Of a stretch of DNA of 64,000 nt, positions 7,398-17,625 are shown piece by piece; position 1 is the stretch's first letter; each line of letters opens with the position of its first letter. The position numbers and the translations under genes are program-made. The DNA is from an uncultured Clostridium sp. (GTDB lineage Bacteria; Bacillota; Clostridia; TANB77; CAG-508): NCBI GenBank assembly GCA_948465565.1, contig CAOJXR010000001.1, positions 124,001-188,000 of the forward strand, read 5' to 3'. A model generated the notes under the pieces. It saw only the letters and a program-made list of their open reading frames with translations, was not told the DNA's origin and did no database searches.

Positions 7398-8432
7398 ATG
7401 AAAAAAATTCTACAATTCATATTATTAATGATTTTATATGTTTTAACAGCACTAATAATACTAATAAAAATGGACTTTATACATATTGAATTTTTACATC
7501 CAAAAAAAGAAACAGACGAGTACATAAAAAACGGACTATCTCTAAAAGATACAAACTTAAATAATTCAAATGGACAAGTCAATAATTTTTACTACAATCA
7601 GCTAGATACAATATCTAAAAAAATTTATGATAAAATTTTAGAAAACAAAGACAACATGAAAAATGGAACATATGAAATAGAATTTGAAGAAGACGAATTT
7701 GCAGAAATATTAAATCAAGAAAATGGACTTAAAATATTAAGCAATAAATATCAAAGTGCTGTAGATAGCATACGATACGACCATATAGATTTATTTTATA
7801 TAGATTTTACAAAAATATCATTACGAACAGTTACATATACAAGAGGAAAAAATAAAACTTATGAAGTATACTTATCACCATCAGAAGAACAGGCAAATTA
7901 TTTAGAAGAATATATTCAAGATCTAGACAATATGTTATTTCAATTAGAAGAAAAATCAACAGAAATATTAGAAAATGCAGTAGGCAGTAACTATCAAAAA
8001 ATCCAATATGTACACAATTGGCTGATAGACAATCTACAATATGATCAAACATATTCAAACGAAAACATAAGAAACATATATGGAGCACTAATTGAAAATG
8101 ATGTTGTTTGCGAAGGATATGCCAAAGCGTTTAAATACTTATTAGATAAATTGAATTTGCCATGTATTATTGTTGCAGGTGAAGCAATAAATTCCGAAGG
8201 CACACTAGAAAGCCATATGTGGAATTATGTTCAAATAAACGATATTTGGTATGCAGTTGATGTAACATGGGATGACCCAATAATTATAAATGGAAATAAC
8301 TTATCAGAAGAAGCCAGATATAAGTATTTTTGCCAAGGTGATAACATAAATACAAACCACTTTGCAAGTGAAATAATAACAAATGAAGAACAAAAATATA
8401 TTTATCCAGAATTATACCATAAGGAGAACTAA
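7398..8432 (+). CDS. Membrane-anchored transglutaminase-like protein
   Basis: A 344-residue protein with an N-terminal membrane helix (about residues 4-24) and a long charged linker, then a transglutaminase/protease-like domain. The catalytic triad is visible as C238 (NDVVCEGYAKAF), H273 (ESHMWNYV) and D288 (YAVDVTWDDP), the pattern of the bacterial transglut_core proteins that are peptidases or crosslinking enzymes acting outside the cell. The domain is preceded by KIQYVHNWLIDNLQYD, also typical. The gene lies 8 nt after ychF and 2 nt before miaB, so it is expressed with housekeeping genes. The substrate is unknown. Confidence 0.8.
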   Translation: MKKILQFILLMILYVLTALIILIKMDFIHIEFLHPKKETDEYIKNGLSLKDTNLNNSNGQVNNFYYNQLDTISKKIYDKILENKDNMKNGTYEIEFEEDEFAEILNQENGLKILSNKYQSAVDSIRYDHIDLFYIDFTKISLRTVTYTRGKNKTYEVYLSPSEEQANYLEEYIQDLDNMLFQLEEKSTEILENAVGSNYQKIQYVHNWLIDNLQYDQTYSNENIRNIYGALIENDVVCEGYAKAFKYLLDKLNLPCIIVAGEAINSEGTLESHMWNYVQINDIWYAVDVTWDDPIIINGNNLSEEARYKYFCQGDNINTNHFASEIITNEEQKYIYPELYHKEN

Positions 8433-8434
8433 TA

Positions 8435-9739
8435 ATGAAAAAATATTACATCGAAACAATGGGTTGCCAATTAAACGAAAATGATTCAGAAAAAATTGCA
8501 GGAATAACGGAAAAGGCAGGATTTGAACAGACAAACAATCCAGCCGATGCAGACTTAGTTATTTTTAATACATGTTGTGTAAGAGAAAATGCAGAAGAAA
8601 GATTATTTGGCAAACTAGGAGAGTTAAAAAAACAAAGAGAAGAAAAAGGAACGATAATTGCAATAGGTGGATGCATGATGCAAGAACCACACATATTAGA
8701 CAAAATAAAACAAAGTTATAATTATACTGATATAGTATTTGGAACACATACATTACACAAATTCGAAGAAGACCTAAAAAAAGCAATTGAAGAAAGAAAA
8801 AAAATAAGAGATGTAATAGACATTGATGGAGAAGTAATCGAAGGATTACCAATAAAAAGAAACGACAAATACAGAGCATCAGTAACAATAATGTATGGTT
8901 GCAACAACTTTTGCTCATATTGTATAGTTCCATATGTTCGTGGACGTGAAAGAAGTAGAGAACCTAAAAAGATATTAGAAGAAGTTTCAATATTAGCAAA
9001 AGAAGGCTATAAAGAAATCACACTTTTAGGACAAAATGTAAACTCATATAATGGAGGAGAAAACTATAAATTTGCTAATCTTTTAAATGATGTATGCAAA
9101 ATTGAAGGGATAGAAAGAATTAGATTTGTATCACCTCATCCAAAAGACTTTACAGATGACGTAATTGAAGCAATTGCAAATAACGAAAAGGTCGCAAGAG
9201 TAATCCATTTGCCATTACAATCAGGAAGCTCAAACATTCTAAAAGTAATGAATAGAAAATATACAAAAGAGCAATATTTAGAACTTGTAGAAAAAATGAG
9301 AAAGCGTATACCAAATGTAGTATTTTCAACAGATATAATAGTAGGTTTTCCTGGAGAAACCAAAGAAGATTTTGAAGACACTTTAGATGTAGTCAGAAAA
9401 GTGAATTTTGAACAAGTATACATGTTCATATATTCAAGAAGAGTTGGAACTGTAGCAGACAGAATGGAAAATCAAATACCAGAAGAAATAAAACATCAAA
9501 GATTTGACAAATTAAAAGAATTATATGATAGTAGAGTATCAGAAAATAATGAAAAATATGTTGGAACTACGCAAAAACTATTAGTAGAGGGATTCAGCAA
9601 AAACGATAAAAATGTCTTAACAGGAAGAACTGATACTAATAAAGTAGTTAATTTCGAAGGAACAGAAGATCTAATTGGAAAAATTATTAATATAAAAATA
9701 ACAGAAGAACATAAATGGTATTTAACTGGAAAAATATAA
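8435..9739 (+). CDS. miaB: tRNA-2-methylthio-N6-dimethylallyladenosine synthase MiaB
   Basis: A 434-residue radical SAM methylthiotransferase that adds the 2-methylthio group to i6A37 of tRNAs. The N-terminal UPF0004 domain has three cluster cysteines (ETMGCQLNEND, NTCCVRENAE, IGGCMMQEPH). The radical SAM motif CNNFCSYC is followed by VPYVRGRERSR, and a TRAM domain closes the protein (TQKLLVEGFSKND to HKWYLTGKI). The order miaB-mutS with a short gap is common in Firmicutes. The close relative MtaB is excluded by the MiaB-type VRGRERSR segment and length. Confidence 0.93.
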   Translation: MKKYYIETMGCQLNENDSEKIAGITEKAGFEQTNNPADADLVIFNTCCVRENAEERLFGKLGELKKQREEKGTIIAIGGCMMQEPHILDKIKQSYNYTDIVFGTHTLHKFEEDLKKAIEERKKIRDVIDIDGEVIEGLPIKRNDKYRASVTIMYGCNNFCSYCIVPYVRGRERSREPKKILEEVSILAKEGYKEITLLGQNVNSYNGGENYKFANLLNDVCKIEGIERIRFVSPHPKDFTDDVIEAIANNEKVARVIHLPLQSGSSNILKVMNRKYTKEQYLELVEKMRKRIPNVVFSTDIIVGFPGETKEDFEDTLDVVRKVNFEQVYMFIYSRRVGTVADRMENQIPEEIKHQRFDKLKELYDSRVSENNEKYVGTTQKLLVEGFSKNDKNVLTGRTDTNKVVNFEGTEDLIGKIINIKITEEHKWYLTGKI

Positions 9740-9749
9740 GGAGGATTAA

Positions 9750-12374
9750 ATGGCAGAACAAAATGAAGAAAAAGACAATAAAAAAGACCAATTATCACCA
9801 ATGATGCAACATTATATGGAGAAAAAAGAAGAATATAAAGATTGCTTATTATTTTATCGATTAGGTGACTTTTATGAAATGTTCTTTAATGATGCTATCT
9901 TAGCATCAAAAGAACTAGAAATAACATTAACAGGAAGAGCCTGTGGACAAGAAGAAAGAGCACCAATGTGTGGAGTACCATTTCATGCAGCAGATATGTA
10001 CATTTCAAAATTAATTTCAAAAGGCTATAAAGTTGCAATATGCGAACAATTAGAAGACCCTAAAACAGCAAAAGGAATTGTAAAAAGAGATGTTATAAGA
10101 GTAGTAACACCAGGAACAGTAATTGAAAGCAACCTTTTGGAAGAAAAGAAAAACAACTTCATAATGTCAATTGTAAAAAAAGGATTATTTTTTGGAATTG
10201 CAGTATGTGACGTAAGCACAGGTGATTTTTTTTCAACGCAAATAACAGAAAACAATAATTTTGAAAAATTACTAGATGAGATTGCAAGATTCATACCATC
10301 AGAAATTATAACAAACCAAATGATGATAGAATCTGAAAAAGAGATAGAAAGAATAAAAGATAGAATAAGTGTATGTATATCTACAACAAATGAAGAAAGT
10401 TTTTCAGAAAAAGCAGAATTAATAGAAAATTTATATACAATAGAGAATGAAACAGATAGACCAGTAAAAGAAAACTTATTTGCAATAGCCGCAATAAATG
10501 GATTAACAGCATATTTAAATGAAACTCAAAAAACAAAATTAGGACATATAAACAGAATAAAACTATATAAAACTACAAAATATATGGCATTAGACATATC
10601 AGCAAGAAGAAATTTAGAATTAACAGAAAGAATGAGAGACAAATCAAAAAAAGGAACTTTAATTTGGGTATTAGATAAAACTTCAACATCAATGGGTGGA
10701 AGAATGCTTAGAAGATGGATAAATGATCCATTAGTAGATGTAAAAGAAATAAATGAAAGACTAGACTCAGTCAAAGAACTAAAAGACAATATGATATTAA
10801 GAGGAGATTTGATATCAGCTCTTAATAAAGTATATGACATAGAAAGATTAGCTGGAAAAATTGCTTATGGAAATGTAAATGCAAGAGAACTGATTTCTCT
10901 AAAAAATTCATTAAGTAGACTGCCAGAAATAAAAAAAGAATTAACACAAGCCCAAAGTCCAATGCTAAAAAGATTATATGACGAATTAGATGAACTAACA
11001 GATATTGCAGAATTAATTGAAAAATCAATAATGGACGAACCTCCTATATCAGTAAAAGAAGGAGGAATAATAAAAAGTGGATATGATGAAGAAATTGACA
11101 AATGTAGAACAGCAGCAATTGAAGGAAAAAACTGGATTGTAAATATTGAAGCAAAAGAAAGAGAAGCAACGGGAATTAAAAATTTAAAAGTTGGTTATAC
11201 AAAAGTATTTGGATATTACATAGAAGTAACAAAATCCTTTCTAAGCCAAGTGCCAGATAGATTTATAAGAAAGCAAACTTTAACAGGTGCAGAAAGATTT
11301 ATAACAGAAGAACTAAAATCAATAGAAGACCAAGTTTTAGGTGCAGAAGAGAAAATTATAAACTTAGAATATGAAGAATTCGTAAAAATTAGAACACAAA
11401 TTTCTAGTCAAATAGAAAGGATACAAAAAGCTTCTACTATAATATCAATTATTGACGTGTTAAACACTTTTGCAGATATTGCAGAAGATAACGAATATTG
11501 TATGCCAATAGTTGATGATAACGACGAAATAATAATAAAAGATGGACGTCATCCTGTTATAGAAAAAATGATAGATAGAGGTAGCTTTGTTGAAAACGAT
11601 ACATATTTAAATAGACGTGGAGATAGATTATCAATTATAACAGGACCTAATATGGCAGGTAAATCAACATATATGAGACAAGTAGCCATAATAACATTAA
11701 TGGCGCAAATTGGTTGTTTTGTTCCTGCATCATATGCTAAAATAGGTGTAGTAGACAAGATTTTCACAAGAGTAGGTGCTTCTGATGACTTAAGTATGGG
11801 ACAAAGTACATTCATGGTAGAAATGTCAGAAGTTGCCAACATATTAAAAAATGCTACAAAAAATAGTTTAGTAATACTAGACGAAATTGGTAGAGGAACA
11901 TCAACATATGATGGATTGGCAATAGCTTGGGCTGTTGCAGAATATATTGCAGATATAAACGAAATCGGTTGTAAAACTCTATTTGCAACACATTACCACG
12001 AATTGACTTCACTAGAAGAAAAGTTAGATGGCGTAAGAAATTATCAAATTGCAGTAAAAGAAAAAGGTGATGAAATAATTTTCTTAAGAAAAATTATTCT
12101 TGGCGGAACTGACGAAAGCTATGGTATTCATGTAGCTAAGCTTGCTGGAGCACCAAATAAAATGATAACAAGAGCAAATGAGATATTGAAAACTTTAGAA
12201 AGGAAGGTTAAAATAAAAGAGAAGCAAGAGAAAAAGCAAGTAGATGGACAACTAGATATGTACAATTATAAATTGGCAGATGTTGCAACAGAAATAGACA
12301 AAATAGATATAAATGCACTTACTCCAATTGATGCCTTAAATACACTTTTGAAGATAAAAGAAAAATTAAAATAG
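9750..12374 (+). CDS. mutS: DNA mismatch repair protein MutS
   Basis: An 874-residue mismatch-recognition ATPase. Domain I begins with LSPMMQHYMEKKEEYKDCLL and has the mismatch-reading GDFYEMF motif (the Phe-x-Glu of MutS). The Walker A motif GPNMAGKST is at residues 632-640, followed by the Walker B sequence SLVILDEIGRGTSTYDG and the ATHYHEL switch. Length is normal. The usual partner mutL is not next door: a zinc-ribbon protein follows 12 nt later. Confidence 0.96.
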   Translation: MAEQNEEKDNKKDQLSPMMQHYMEKKEEYKDCLLFYRLGDFYEMFFNDAILASKELEITLTGRACGQEERAPMCGVPFHAADMYISKLISKGYKVAICEQLEDPKTAKGIVKRDVIRVVTPGTVIESNLLEEKKNNFIMSIVKKGLFFGIAVCDVSTGDFFSTQITENNNFEKLLDEIARFIPSEIITNQMMIESEKEIERIKDRISVCISTTNEESFSEKAELIENLYTIENETDRPVKENLFAIAAINGLTAYLNETQKTKLGHINRIKLYKTTKYMALDISARRNLELTERMRDKSKKGTLIWVLDKTSTSMGGRMLRRWINDPLVDVKEINERLDSVKELKDNMILRGDLISALNKVYDIERLAGKIAYGNVNARELISLKNSLSRLPEIKKELTQAQSPMLKRLYDELDELTDIAELIEKSIMDEPPISVKEGGIIKSGYDEEIDKCRTAAIEGKNWIVNIEAKEREATGIKNLKVGYTKVFGYYIEVTKSFLSQVPDRFIRKQTLTGAERFITEELKSIEDQVLGAEEKIINLEYEEFVKIRTQISSQIERIQKASTIISIIDVLNTFADIAEDNEYCMPIVDDNDEIIIKDGRHPVIEKMIDRGSFVENDTYLNRRGDRLSIITGPNMAGKSTYMRQVAIITLMAQIGCFVPASYAKIGVVDKIFTRVGASDDLSMGQSTFMVEMSEVANILKNATKNSLVILDEIGRGTSTYDGLAIAWAVAEYIADINEIGCKTLFATHYHELTSLEEKLDGVRNYQIAVKEKGDEIIFLRKIILGGTDESYGIHVAKLAGAPNKMITRANEILKTLERKVKIKEKQEKKQVDGQLDMYNYKLADVATEIDKIDINALTPIDALNTLLKIKEKLK

Positions 12375-12386
12375 GAGGGATTACCC

Positions 12387-13718
12387 ATGATATGCCCAAG
12401 ATGTAAACAAGAAATTATAGACGGAATAAAATTTTGTACTAAATGTGGTGTGAACATTCAAGAAGAAAAAGAAAGACAAGCGACAGAAGAAAGAAAAAAA
12501 CAAGAAGAAATTGAGAGAAAACAAAAAGAAGCAGAAGAAAAGAAAAGACTAGAAGAAATAAGAAAACAAGAAGAACAAAAAAGAGAAGAAGAATTAAAAG
12601 AAGCGGAAAAAGCAGAAGCAATAAAAAAAGCTAAAGAAGAAGGAATTGAGCTTGAAATAATTGATAAACAACCAGAGCCAGAGGTAAAAAAAGAAGAAAA
12701 AGAATTCAAAGTAAAAAAAGTTGTAGAGCCAAAAGAGAAAAAAGAAAAGAAAAAGAAAGTAAAGCTTAAAAAGAATATATTTCAAGTTATATTTGGGAAA
12801 TTACTATTTATAATAATAGTTGCGGCACTAATAATTGGAGGAGTATATTATTGCTATAGACAAGAACTATTACCAGAATTTGCCCAAAAGGAAATTAAAG
12901 ACTTTGAATCAAAACTACAAAATGTAATAGAAATGAAAAAAGAAGTAAAAGAAAACAAGCAAGAAGAAAAAGAAGCTACAAACAACGAATGGGAAGTTAA
13001 ACTAGACATTGAAGCAAGCGACATAAAAGACTTAAATAAAGAGGTATCAGTAATAATTAAAGGTGAGAAACAAGGTCTTATAGATAATAAGACAGGAAAA
13101 ATTGTGTTAGAACCTAAATATACAAAAGTGTATATAGCAGATTATACTAGAATAGCAGAAGGAGAATTTGCAAAAGTAACAAAAGGAATTGTTGTAAAAG
13201 ATATTGAGAAAGAATATGAAGTTGATAGTGAATATAAAATTGCAGGAGAAGTTAAAACCGTAGTACAAAGCACTGCATTTGAGACAGCTTATTTCTATAA
13301 TCATCATGATTCAATAATATATGAAAGTTTACCAACTGGAGAGGTATCAAAAGTTAAACCAACAAGAACAAGTAATTTAAAAATATGTTCAGATATTGAC
13401 ATAGTTACACAAGAAGGGTTATCTTCTGCAAAAGACATTTTGCCAGAAAGCTTTATTATAGATTATGAAAAATCAAAAGTAACAACAAAAGGATATTTTG
13501 ATACTAAAACTGGAGAATTAGTTATTGACTGCAATTATGATGAAGTATTAGAATTTTCTGAAGGATATGCAGCAGTTAAAGAAGAGAAAAAAGCTGGAAT
13601 TATTGATGAAGAAGGAAAAACAGTAGTTGATTTTAAATATGATGAAACAAGAAGTGTTCACAATGGTTTTGCATTTGCGAAAAAAGACGGAAAATGGGGA
13701 ATTTTGAAAGTTAAATAA
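12387..13718 (+). CDS. Zinc-ribbon, coiled-coil, membrane protein with WG repeats
   Basis: A 443-residue protein with four visible parts: an N-terminal zinc ribbon (C3-x2-C6 and C17-x2-C20), a ~100-residue Glu/Lys coiled coil, one membrane helix (about residues 137-156), and a C-terminal domain with KWG/WG-type repeats such as GLIDNKTGKIVLEPKYTKV, GYFDTKTGELVIDCNYDEV and AGIIDEEGKTVVDFKYDE. The zinc ribbon would be cytoplasmic and the WG repeats outside. WG repeats are common in Clostridia and Bacteroidetes surface proteins and have no fixed function. It ends the miaB-mutS run, before a terminator. Confidence 0.75.
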   Translation: MICPRCKQEIIDGIKFCTKCGVNIQEEKERQATEERKKQEEIERKQKEAEEKKRLEEIRKQEEQKREEELKEAEKAEAIKKAKEEGIELEIIDKQPEPEVKKEEKEFKVKKVVEPKEKKEKKKKVKLKKNIFQVIFGKLLFIIIVAALIIGGVYYCYRQELLPEFAQKEIKDFESKLQNVIEMKKEVKENKQEEKEATNNEWEVKLDIEASDIKDLNKEVSVIIKGEKQGLIDNKTGKIVLEPKYTKVYIADYTRIAEGEFAKVTKGIVVKDIEKEYEVDSEYKIAGEVKTVVQSTAFETAYFYNHHDSIIYESLPTGEVSKVKPTRTSNLKICSDIDIVTQEGLSSAKDILPESFIIDYEKSKVTTKGYFDTKTGELVIDCNYDEVLEFSEGYAAVKEEKKAGIIDEEGKTVVDFKYDETRSVHNGFAFAKKDGKWGILKVK

Positions 13719-13722
13719 AAAT

Positions 13723-13765
13723 AAAAAAGGAAGAAAATATATTTTTAGAATTTTTCTTCCTTTTT
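13723..13765 (+). terminator. Terminator after the WG-repeat gene
   Basis: An AAAAAAGGAAGAAAA arm and a TTTTCTTCCTTTTT arm; the 3' arm forms the T-run. Confidence 0.8.
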
Positions 13766-13789
13766 ATTATAAATTGGAAAAAAATCATA

Positions 13790-13818
13790 TTGAAAAGAAA
13801 AATGATTAGTGCTAATAT
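13790..13818 (+). promoter_or_regulatory. Promoter of the small membrane protein gene
   Basis: TTGAAA 13790-13795, 17 nt, TAATAT 13813-13818. Confidence 0.5.
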
Positions 13819-13867
13819 AAAGTCAGAATTGTGTTAAGAAATGACAATGGAAAAATGGAGGATGTAT

Positions 13868-14059
13868 ATGGAAGAGTTTATACTTAGAATTGTAGGAATT
13901 TTATGTGCAACAATAATTGCATGTACAATAGTAATTGCAAGGAAAGACGATATTGATATATGGTCAGTTGTAATTGCTGGAATACTAGAAATATTAGCAC
14001 TAGCAATAATATTTTTTCCAAAGGATTTGATAATAGAATTGTTTTCAAAAATTATATAG
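13868..14059 (+). CDS. Small two-helix membrane protein
   Basis: A 63-residue protein, not recognised. The start at 13868 lies 6 nt after GGAGG; in-frame ATGs at 13841 and 13862 lie before or on that site. Two hydrophobic segments (about residues 4-21, ILRIVGILCATIIACTIV, and 31-50) are joined by a short charged loop ARKDDIDIW, so a hairpin in the membrane is expected. It has its own promoter and terminator and stands alone. Confidence 0.6.
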   Translation: MEEFILRIVGILCATIIACTIVIARKDDIDIWSVVIAGILEILALAIIFFPKDLIIELFSKII

Positions 14060-14067
14060 ATAAAATT

Positions 14068-14096
14068 ATCCTCTAGATTTACTAGAGGATTTTTTT
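14068..14096 (+). terminator. Terminator after the small membrane protein
   Basis: Stem ATCCTCTAG/CTAGAGGAT, 5-nt loop, then a run of Ts. Confidence 0.9.
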
Positions 14097-14216
14097 GGCA
14101 CAAAAGAAATTTAATAGGTTACAAAAAATATATCTAAAAGCCTATTTTCTATGTAAAATATTTCCATAGAAAAAATATTTTAAAATGGTAAGATTAATTA
14201 AAGGAGTGCACCATTT

Positions 14217-15434
14217 ATGAGAATATTAAAGAAATATGGAAATGAATTATTATTAAAAGAACTAAAAAAGAGTTATAACTTCTTCTTAAAAGAAGCAAAT
14301 TTAAATGAAAAAAGTAGGGGGTATGGTTTAGTAAGAGATAAAAATTTATATGCAAATAATATTGCCAGCATCGCTTCTGTTGGATATGGAATGGCGGCGT
14401 TAATCATAGGAACAGAGCGAAAGTGGATTAATAGAAAAAAAGCATATAACAGAATAAATAAAACCTTAGATACATTTATAAACAATGTTGAAGGCGAGAA
14501 CGGATTTTACTATCATTTTATAAATATTGAAACAGGTAAAAGAGAATGGAATTGTGAAATATCAATAATCGATACTGCGATATTTATATGCGGTGCATTA
14601 ACTGCAGGAGAATACTTTGAAGGAGAGATAAAACAAAAAGCAGAACAATTATACAAAATAATTAATTGGGAGTGGTATAGAAATCCTGAAACAAATTATT
14701 TTTATATGGGATACAAACCAGAAACAGGATTTTGGGGACAATGGGATATGTATGCAGAACAGCTAATGACCTATGTTTTAGGAGTTGCATCACCAACATA
14801 TTCTATAAATAAAGAAATGTATGATGTAATGAAAAAGCCAAAAACTGATTATGAAGAAATAAAAGATATAATTTATACATATTGCGGAACCCTATTTACA
14901 TACCAATTTTCACATGCATGGATAGATTTTAGAAATAAAAAAGATAGTAGAGGAATAGATTGGTTTGAAAATTCCAAAAAAGCAACATTGGCTAATATAC
15001 GTTATTGTATAAATAACGAAGAACATTTTAAAACTTTTGGAGAAAATTCGTGGGGAACTACTGCCTGTATAGGTCCACAAGGATATTCTGGTGGATATGG
15101 TGCAATGCCAGCACTTGCTAATTTAAATAAAGAAAATGATGGAACCATTACTCCATGTGGAGCTGCAGGATCAATAGTATTTACCCCTGAATACAGCATA
15201 AGAGCACTAGAAAATTACTATAACAATTTTCCAAAATTATGGGGTAAATATGGCTTCAAAGATGCATATAATCTCGAAGATGAAGAATGGTACTCAGAAG
15301 AATATATTGGCATAGACAAAGGAATATCGATGATAATGATAGAAAATTATTTATCAGAATTAATTTGGAAGTACTTCATGAAAAATGAATATGTACAAAA
15401 GGGATTAGATATTTTAGGTATCAAAAATGAGTAA
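14217..15434 (+). CDS. Glucoamylase-like (PF10091/GH144-type) protein
   Basis: A 405-residue (alpha/alpha)6-barrel-type protein of the bacterial glucoamylase/GH144 group. Family features are GFYYHFINIETGKREW, CEISIIDTAIFICGALTAGEYF, a downstream Trp-rich stretch (INWEWYRNPETNYFYMGY) and the late NSWGTTACIGPQGYSGGYG and GAAGSIVFTPEYSIRALE. Characterised GH144 members act on beta-1,2-glucans, so the glucoamylase name may mislead. No signal peptide is seen, implying action in the cytoplasm on imported or stored glycans. The ribosome site AAGGAG is 10 nt before the ATG. It is a single gene facing asnB. Confidence 0.8.
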   Translation: MRILKKYGNELLLKELKKSYNFFLKEANLNEKSRGYGLVRDKNLYANNIASIASVGYGMAALIIGTERKWINRKKAYNRINKTLDTFINNVEGENGFYYHFINIETGKREWNCEISIIDTAIFICGALTAGEYFEGEIKQKAEQLYKIINWEWYRNPETNYFYMGYKPETGFWGQWDMYAEQLMTYVLGVASPTYSINKEMYDVMKKPKTDYEEIKDIIYTYCGTLFTYQFSHAWIDFRNKKDSRGIDWFENSKKATLANIRYCINNEEHFKTFGENSWGTTACIGPQGYSGGYGAMPALANLNKENDGTITPCGAAGSIVFTPEYSIRALENYYNNFPKLWGKYGFKDAYNLEDEEWYSEEYIGIDKGISMIMIENYLSELIWKYFMKNEYVQKGLDILGIKNE

Positions 15435-15542
15435 GTAACAGTTGAAAAAGCATTGATATTTTAAAATAAACTTGATTCCATTATTAACGCAGAAGAAAAA
15501 GAGAACATTAAAATTTGGTATATTTGCAAATGTAATTATGAA

Positions 15543-15563
15543 AGAGGTTCAAAATGAACCTCT
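15543..15563. terminator. Terminator between the converging glucoamylase-like and asnB genes
   Basis: A perfect AGAGGTTCA/TGAACCTCT stem with a 3-nt loop; T-rich sequence follows on the minus strand. Confidence 0.6.
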
Positions 15564-15571
15564 ACGTTATA

Positions 15572-17416
15572 TTACAATTCAATTTTAGGTTGATACTTCT
15601 CAAGCCACATATTAACCTGACAAAGATATGCCATAAGCTGAGGACCAGTCATAAGTTGACCAAACCAAGGTCTAGTAAAAGCGCTACCATCAGTATCCAA
15701 AATCTCCCTAATATAAGTTTCATTCAAAACATTTTTAATTGGAGCATTTGGATTATCCATAATCGTAATCAATTGTTTCTTGACAGCACGCAAATAAGTT
15801 GGATTATGAGTTTTAGGATAAGGACTCTTTTTCCTATCAACAATTTCTTTAGGTAAATCATCCTTAACGACATATCTAAGAAGTCCTTTTTCTCTACCAT
15901 TCAAAGCCTTCATTTCCCAAGGAACATTCCACATATATTGAACCAATCTATGGTCACAGAAAGGAACTCTAACTTCCAAACCAGAAGCCATTGCCATCCT
16001 ATCACATCTATCAAGTAAAGTTTGCATCCACCAATTCAAAGTCAAATAAGAAATTTTTCTTTTTTCAATAGTTTCTTTAGAATCTGAATCCATATATTCA
16101 ATTTGATTTAAAGCTTGCTCATACCTGCAATCAATATAATCTTTCAAATCTAATTTTTCAGCAACTCTAGGGTTCAATAACTTTTGTCTTTCAGTAATAG
16201 CAATAGACCAAGGGAAAGTATTACTATGAAGAGCATCATCACGGAAAAACCATGGATAGCCCGCAAAAATTTCATCTGAACATTCACCAGATAAAGCAAC
16301 ACTAACATGATTTTTAATTTCTCTACAAAATAGATACAAAGAAGAATCAACATCAGCCATACCAGGCATATCTCTAGCAATCATAGCATTTTCCAAAGAA
16401 GTTGCAAGTTCAGGAGTATCTAAAACAATTTTAGTATGCCTGCAACCATACTTATCTACCATTAGTTTAATAAATTCACTATCAGAATTTGGTTGAAAAT
16501 CTGATTTCTTAAAATTGATATCATTATCAACATAGTCAACTGAAAAAGTTTGAAATCTCTCAGGACAATCCTTAAAATATTTACTAGCATACGCAGTAAT
16601 AATACTTGAATCAAGTCCACCAGAAAGCATCATTCCTAAAGGAACATCTGAAACAAGTTGCCTAGAGATAGAATCATCAAGGTAATATTTAATTTTTTTG
16701 CATGTCTGCTCAAAATTATCCAAATGTGGTCTAGTTTCAAGCTTAAAGTAACGTTCCATTTTAAAACCATTTATATCAAAAACAGCAAAATATCCAGGTT
16801 TCAACTCACATATATTTTTAAAAGGTGTAAAACCAGGAGTATGAGCTGGACCAACGCCCAATAATTCATATAAACCAATATCATCAACAACAGGCTCAAT
16901 ATCTGGATGATTTAAAACTGCTTTAATCTCAGAAGCAAAAATAAAATTACTATTTTTAAACGTATAGAAAAATGGTTTTATACCAAAATGATCACGAGCC
17001 ATATATAGCTCTTTTTTCTTTGAATCCCAAATAGCAAAAGAGAAAATACCATTTAAATGCTTAGGTAAATCATACCCAAAATGAATATATGCTTTAAGAA
17101 GTACCTCAGTATCACAATGACCATCAAAAGAAAAATCATTTTCAGTAAGAATATCTCTCAATTCTTTTGTATTATAGATTTGACCATTATATACAATAGT
17201 ATAAGTATTTCCTTGAAAAGTAAAACTCATTGGTTGCTTACCTTTCTCAGGGTCAATAACTATAAGTCGTTTATGTCCTAAATTAACATTGGTATCTAAA
17301 AATAAACCATCTTCATCAGGTCCACGTGAAGACAGCGTTTCGGCCATATTTCCGATTATTTTTCTATTATTGGAAATATCTTTATTATAATTAACAATTC
17401 CACAAAAGCCGCACAT
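15572..17416 (-). CDS. asnB: Asparagine synthase (glutamine-hydrolysing)
   Basis: A 614-residue two-domain enzyme that makes Asn from Asp, ATP and glutamine. The start is the ATG at 17416, preceded by GGGAGG. It exposes the nucleophile Cys2 (MCGFCGIVNY) of the class II glutamine amidotransferase domain, which also has RGPDEDG and YNGQIYN. The ATP-pyrophosphatase motif MLSGGLDSSIITA begins the synthetase domain. A longer frame upstream (to 17488) is not supported because it would hide Cys2. The leader contains a terminator-like hairpin (17466-17508), so transcription may be attenuated; no T-box consensus is visible. Confidence 0.93.
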   Translation of the reverse strand: MCGFCGIVNYNKDISNNRKIIGNMAETLSSRGPDEDGLFLDTNVNLGHKRLIVIDPEKGKQPMSFTFQGNTYTIVYNGQIYNTKELRDILTENDFSFDGHCDTEVLLKAYIHFGYDLPKHLNGIFSFAIWDSKKKELYMARDHFGIKPFFYTFKNSNFIFASEIKAVLNHPDIEPVVDDIGLYELLGVGPAHTPGFTPFKNICELKPGYFAVFDINGFKMERYFKLETRPHLDNFEQTCKKIKYYLDDSISRQLVSDVPLGMMLSGGLDSSIITAYASKYFKDCPERFQTFSVDYVDNDINFKKSDFQPNSDSEFIKLMVDKYGCRHTKIVLDTPELATSLENAMIARDMPGMADVDSSLYLFCREIKNHVSVALSGECSDEIFAGYPWFFRDDALHSNTFPWSIAITERQKLLNPRVAEKLDLKDYIDCRYEQALNQIEYMDSDSKETIEKRKISYLTLNWWMQTLLDRCDRMAMASGLEVRVPFCDHRLVQYMWNVPWEMKALNGREKGLLRYVVKDDLPKEIVDRKKSPYPKTHNPTYLRAVKKQLITIMDNPNAPIKNVLNETYIREILDTDGSAFTRPWFGQLMTGPQLMAYLCQVNMWLEKYQPKIEL

Positions 17417-17465
17417 AAAAACCTCCCTTCTAAGTAAAGATATTCGAAAAATAAGAAAATATTCA

Positions 17466-17508
17466 TAAAAACCCATTAGCAAAAGCAATCTTTTGCCAAT
17501 GGGTTTTT
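17466..17508 (-). terminator. Terminator-like hairpin in the asnB leader
   Basis: An AAAAACCCATT/AATGGGTTTTT outer stem with an inner GCAAAAG/CTTTTGC stem, T-runs on both strands, about 50 nt upstream of asnB. No gene ends here, so it is a candidate attenuator for asnB. Confidence 0.55.
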
Positions 17509-17577
17509 ATATCCAGAAAGTGACTTGACGGGTATAGTAAATTGAAAATTTTAAAATTTTCCAAAAAGTAAGGAGAG

Positions 17578-17618
17578 CTTAGACATCTGGCGTTTCACAC
17601 GCCAGATGTCTAAGTTTT
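17578..17618 (+). terminator. Strong orphan hairpin terminator upstream of the lectin-like gene
   Basis: A perfect 16-bp stem CTTAGACATCTGGCGT/ACGCCAGATGTCTAAG followed by TTTT, directly before the promoter at 17626. It lies in a divergent intergenic region where no annotated gene ends. It may terminate a short RNA or insulate the promoter. Confidence 0.65.
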
Positions 17619-17625
17619 AGTGGGA

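Noticed and set aside
17416..17520. A T-box riboswitch upstream of asnB
   Set aside because: A terminator hairpin is present but the conserved T-box sequence and specifier stem are not visible.
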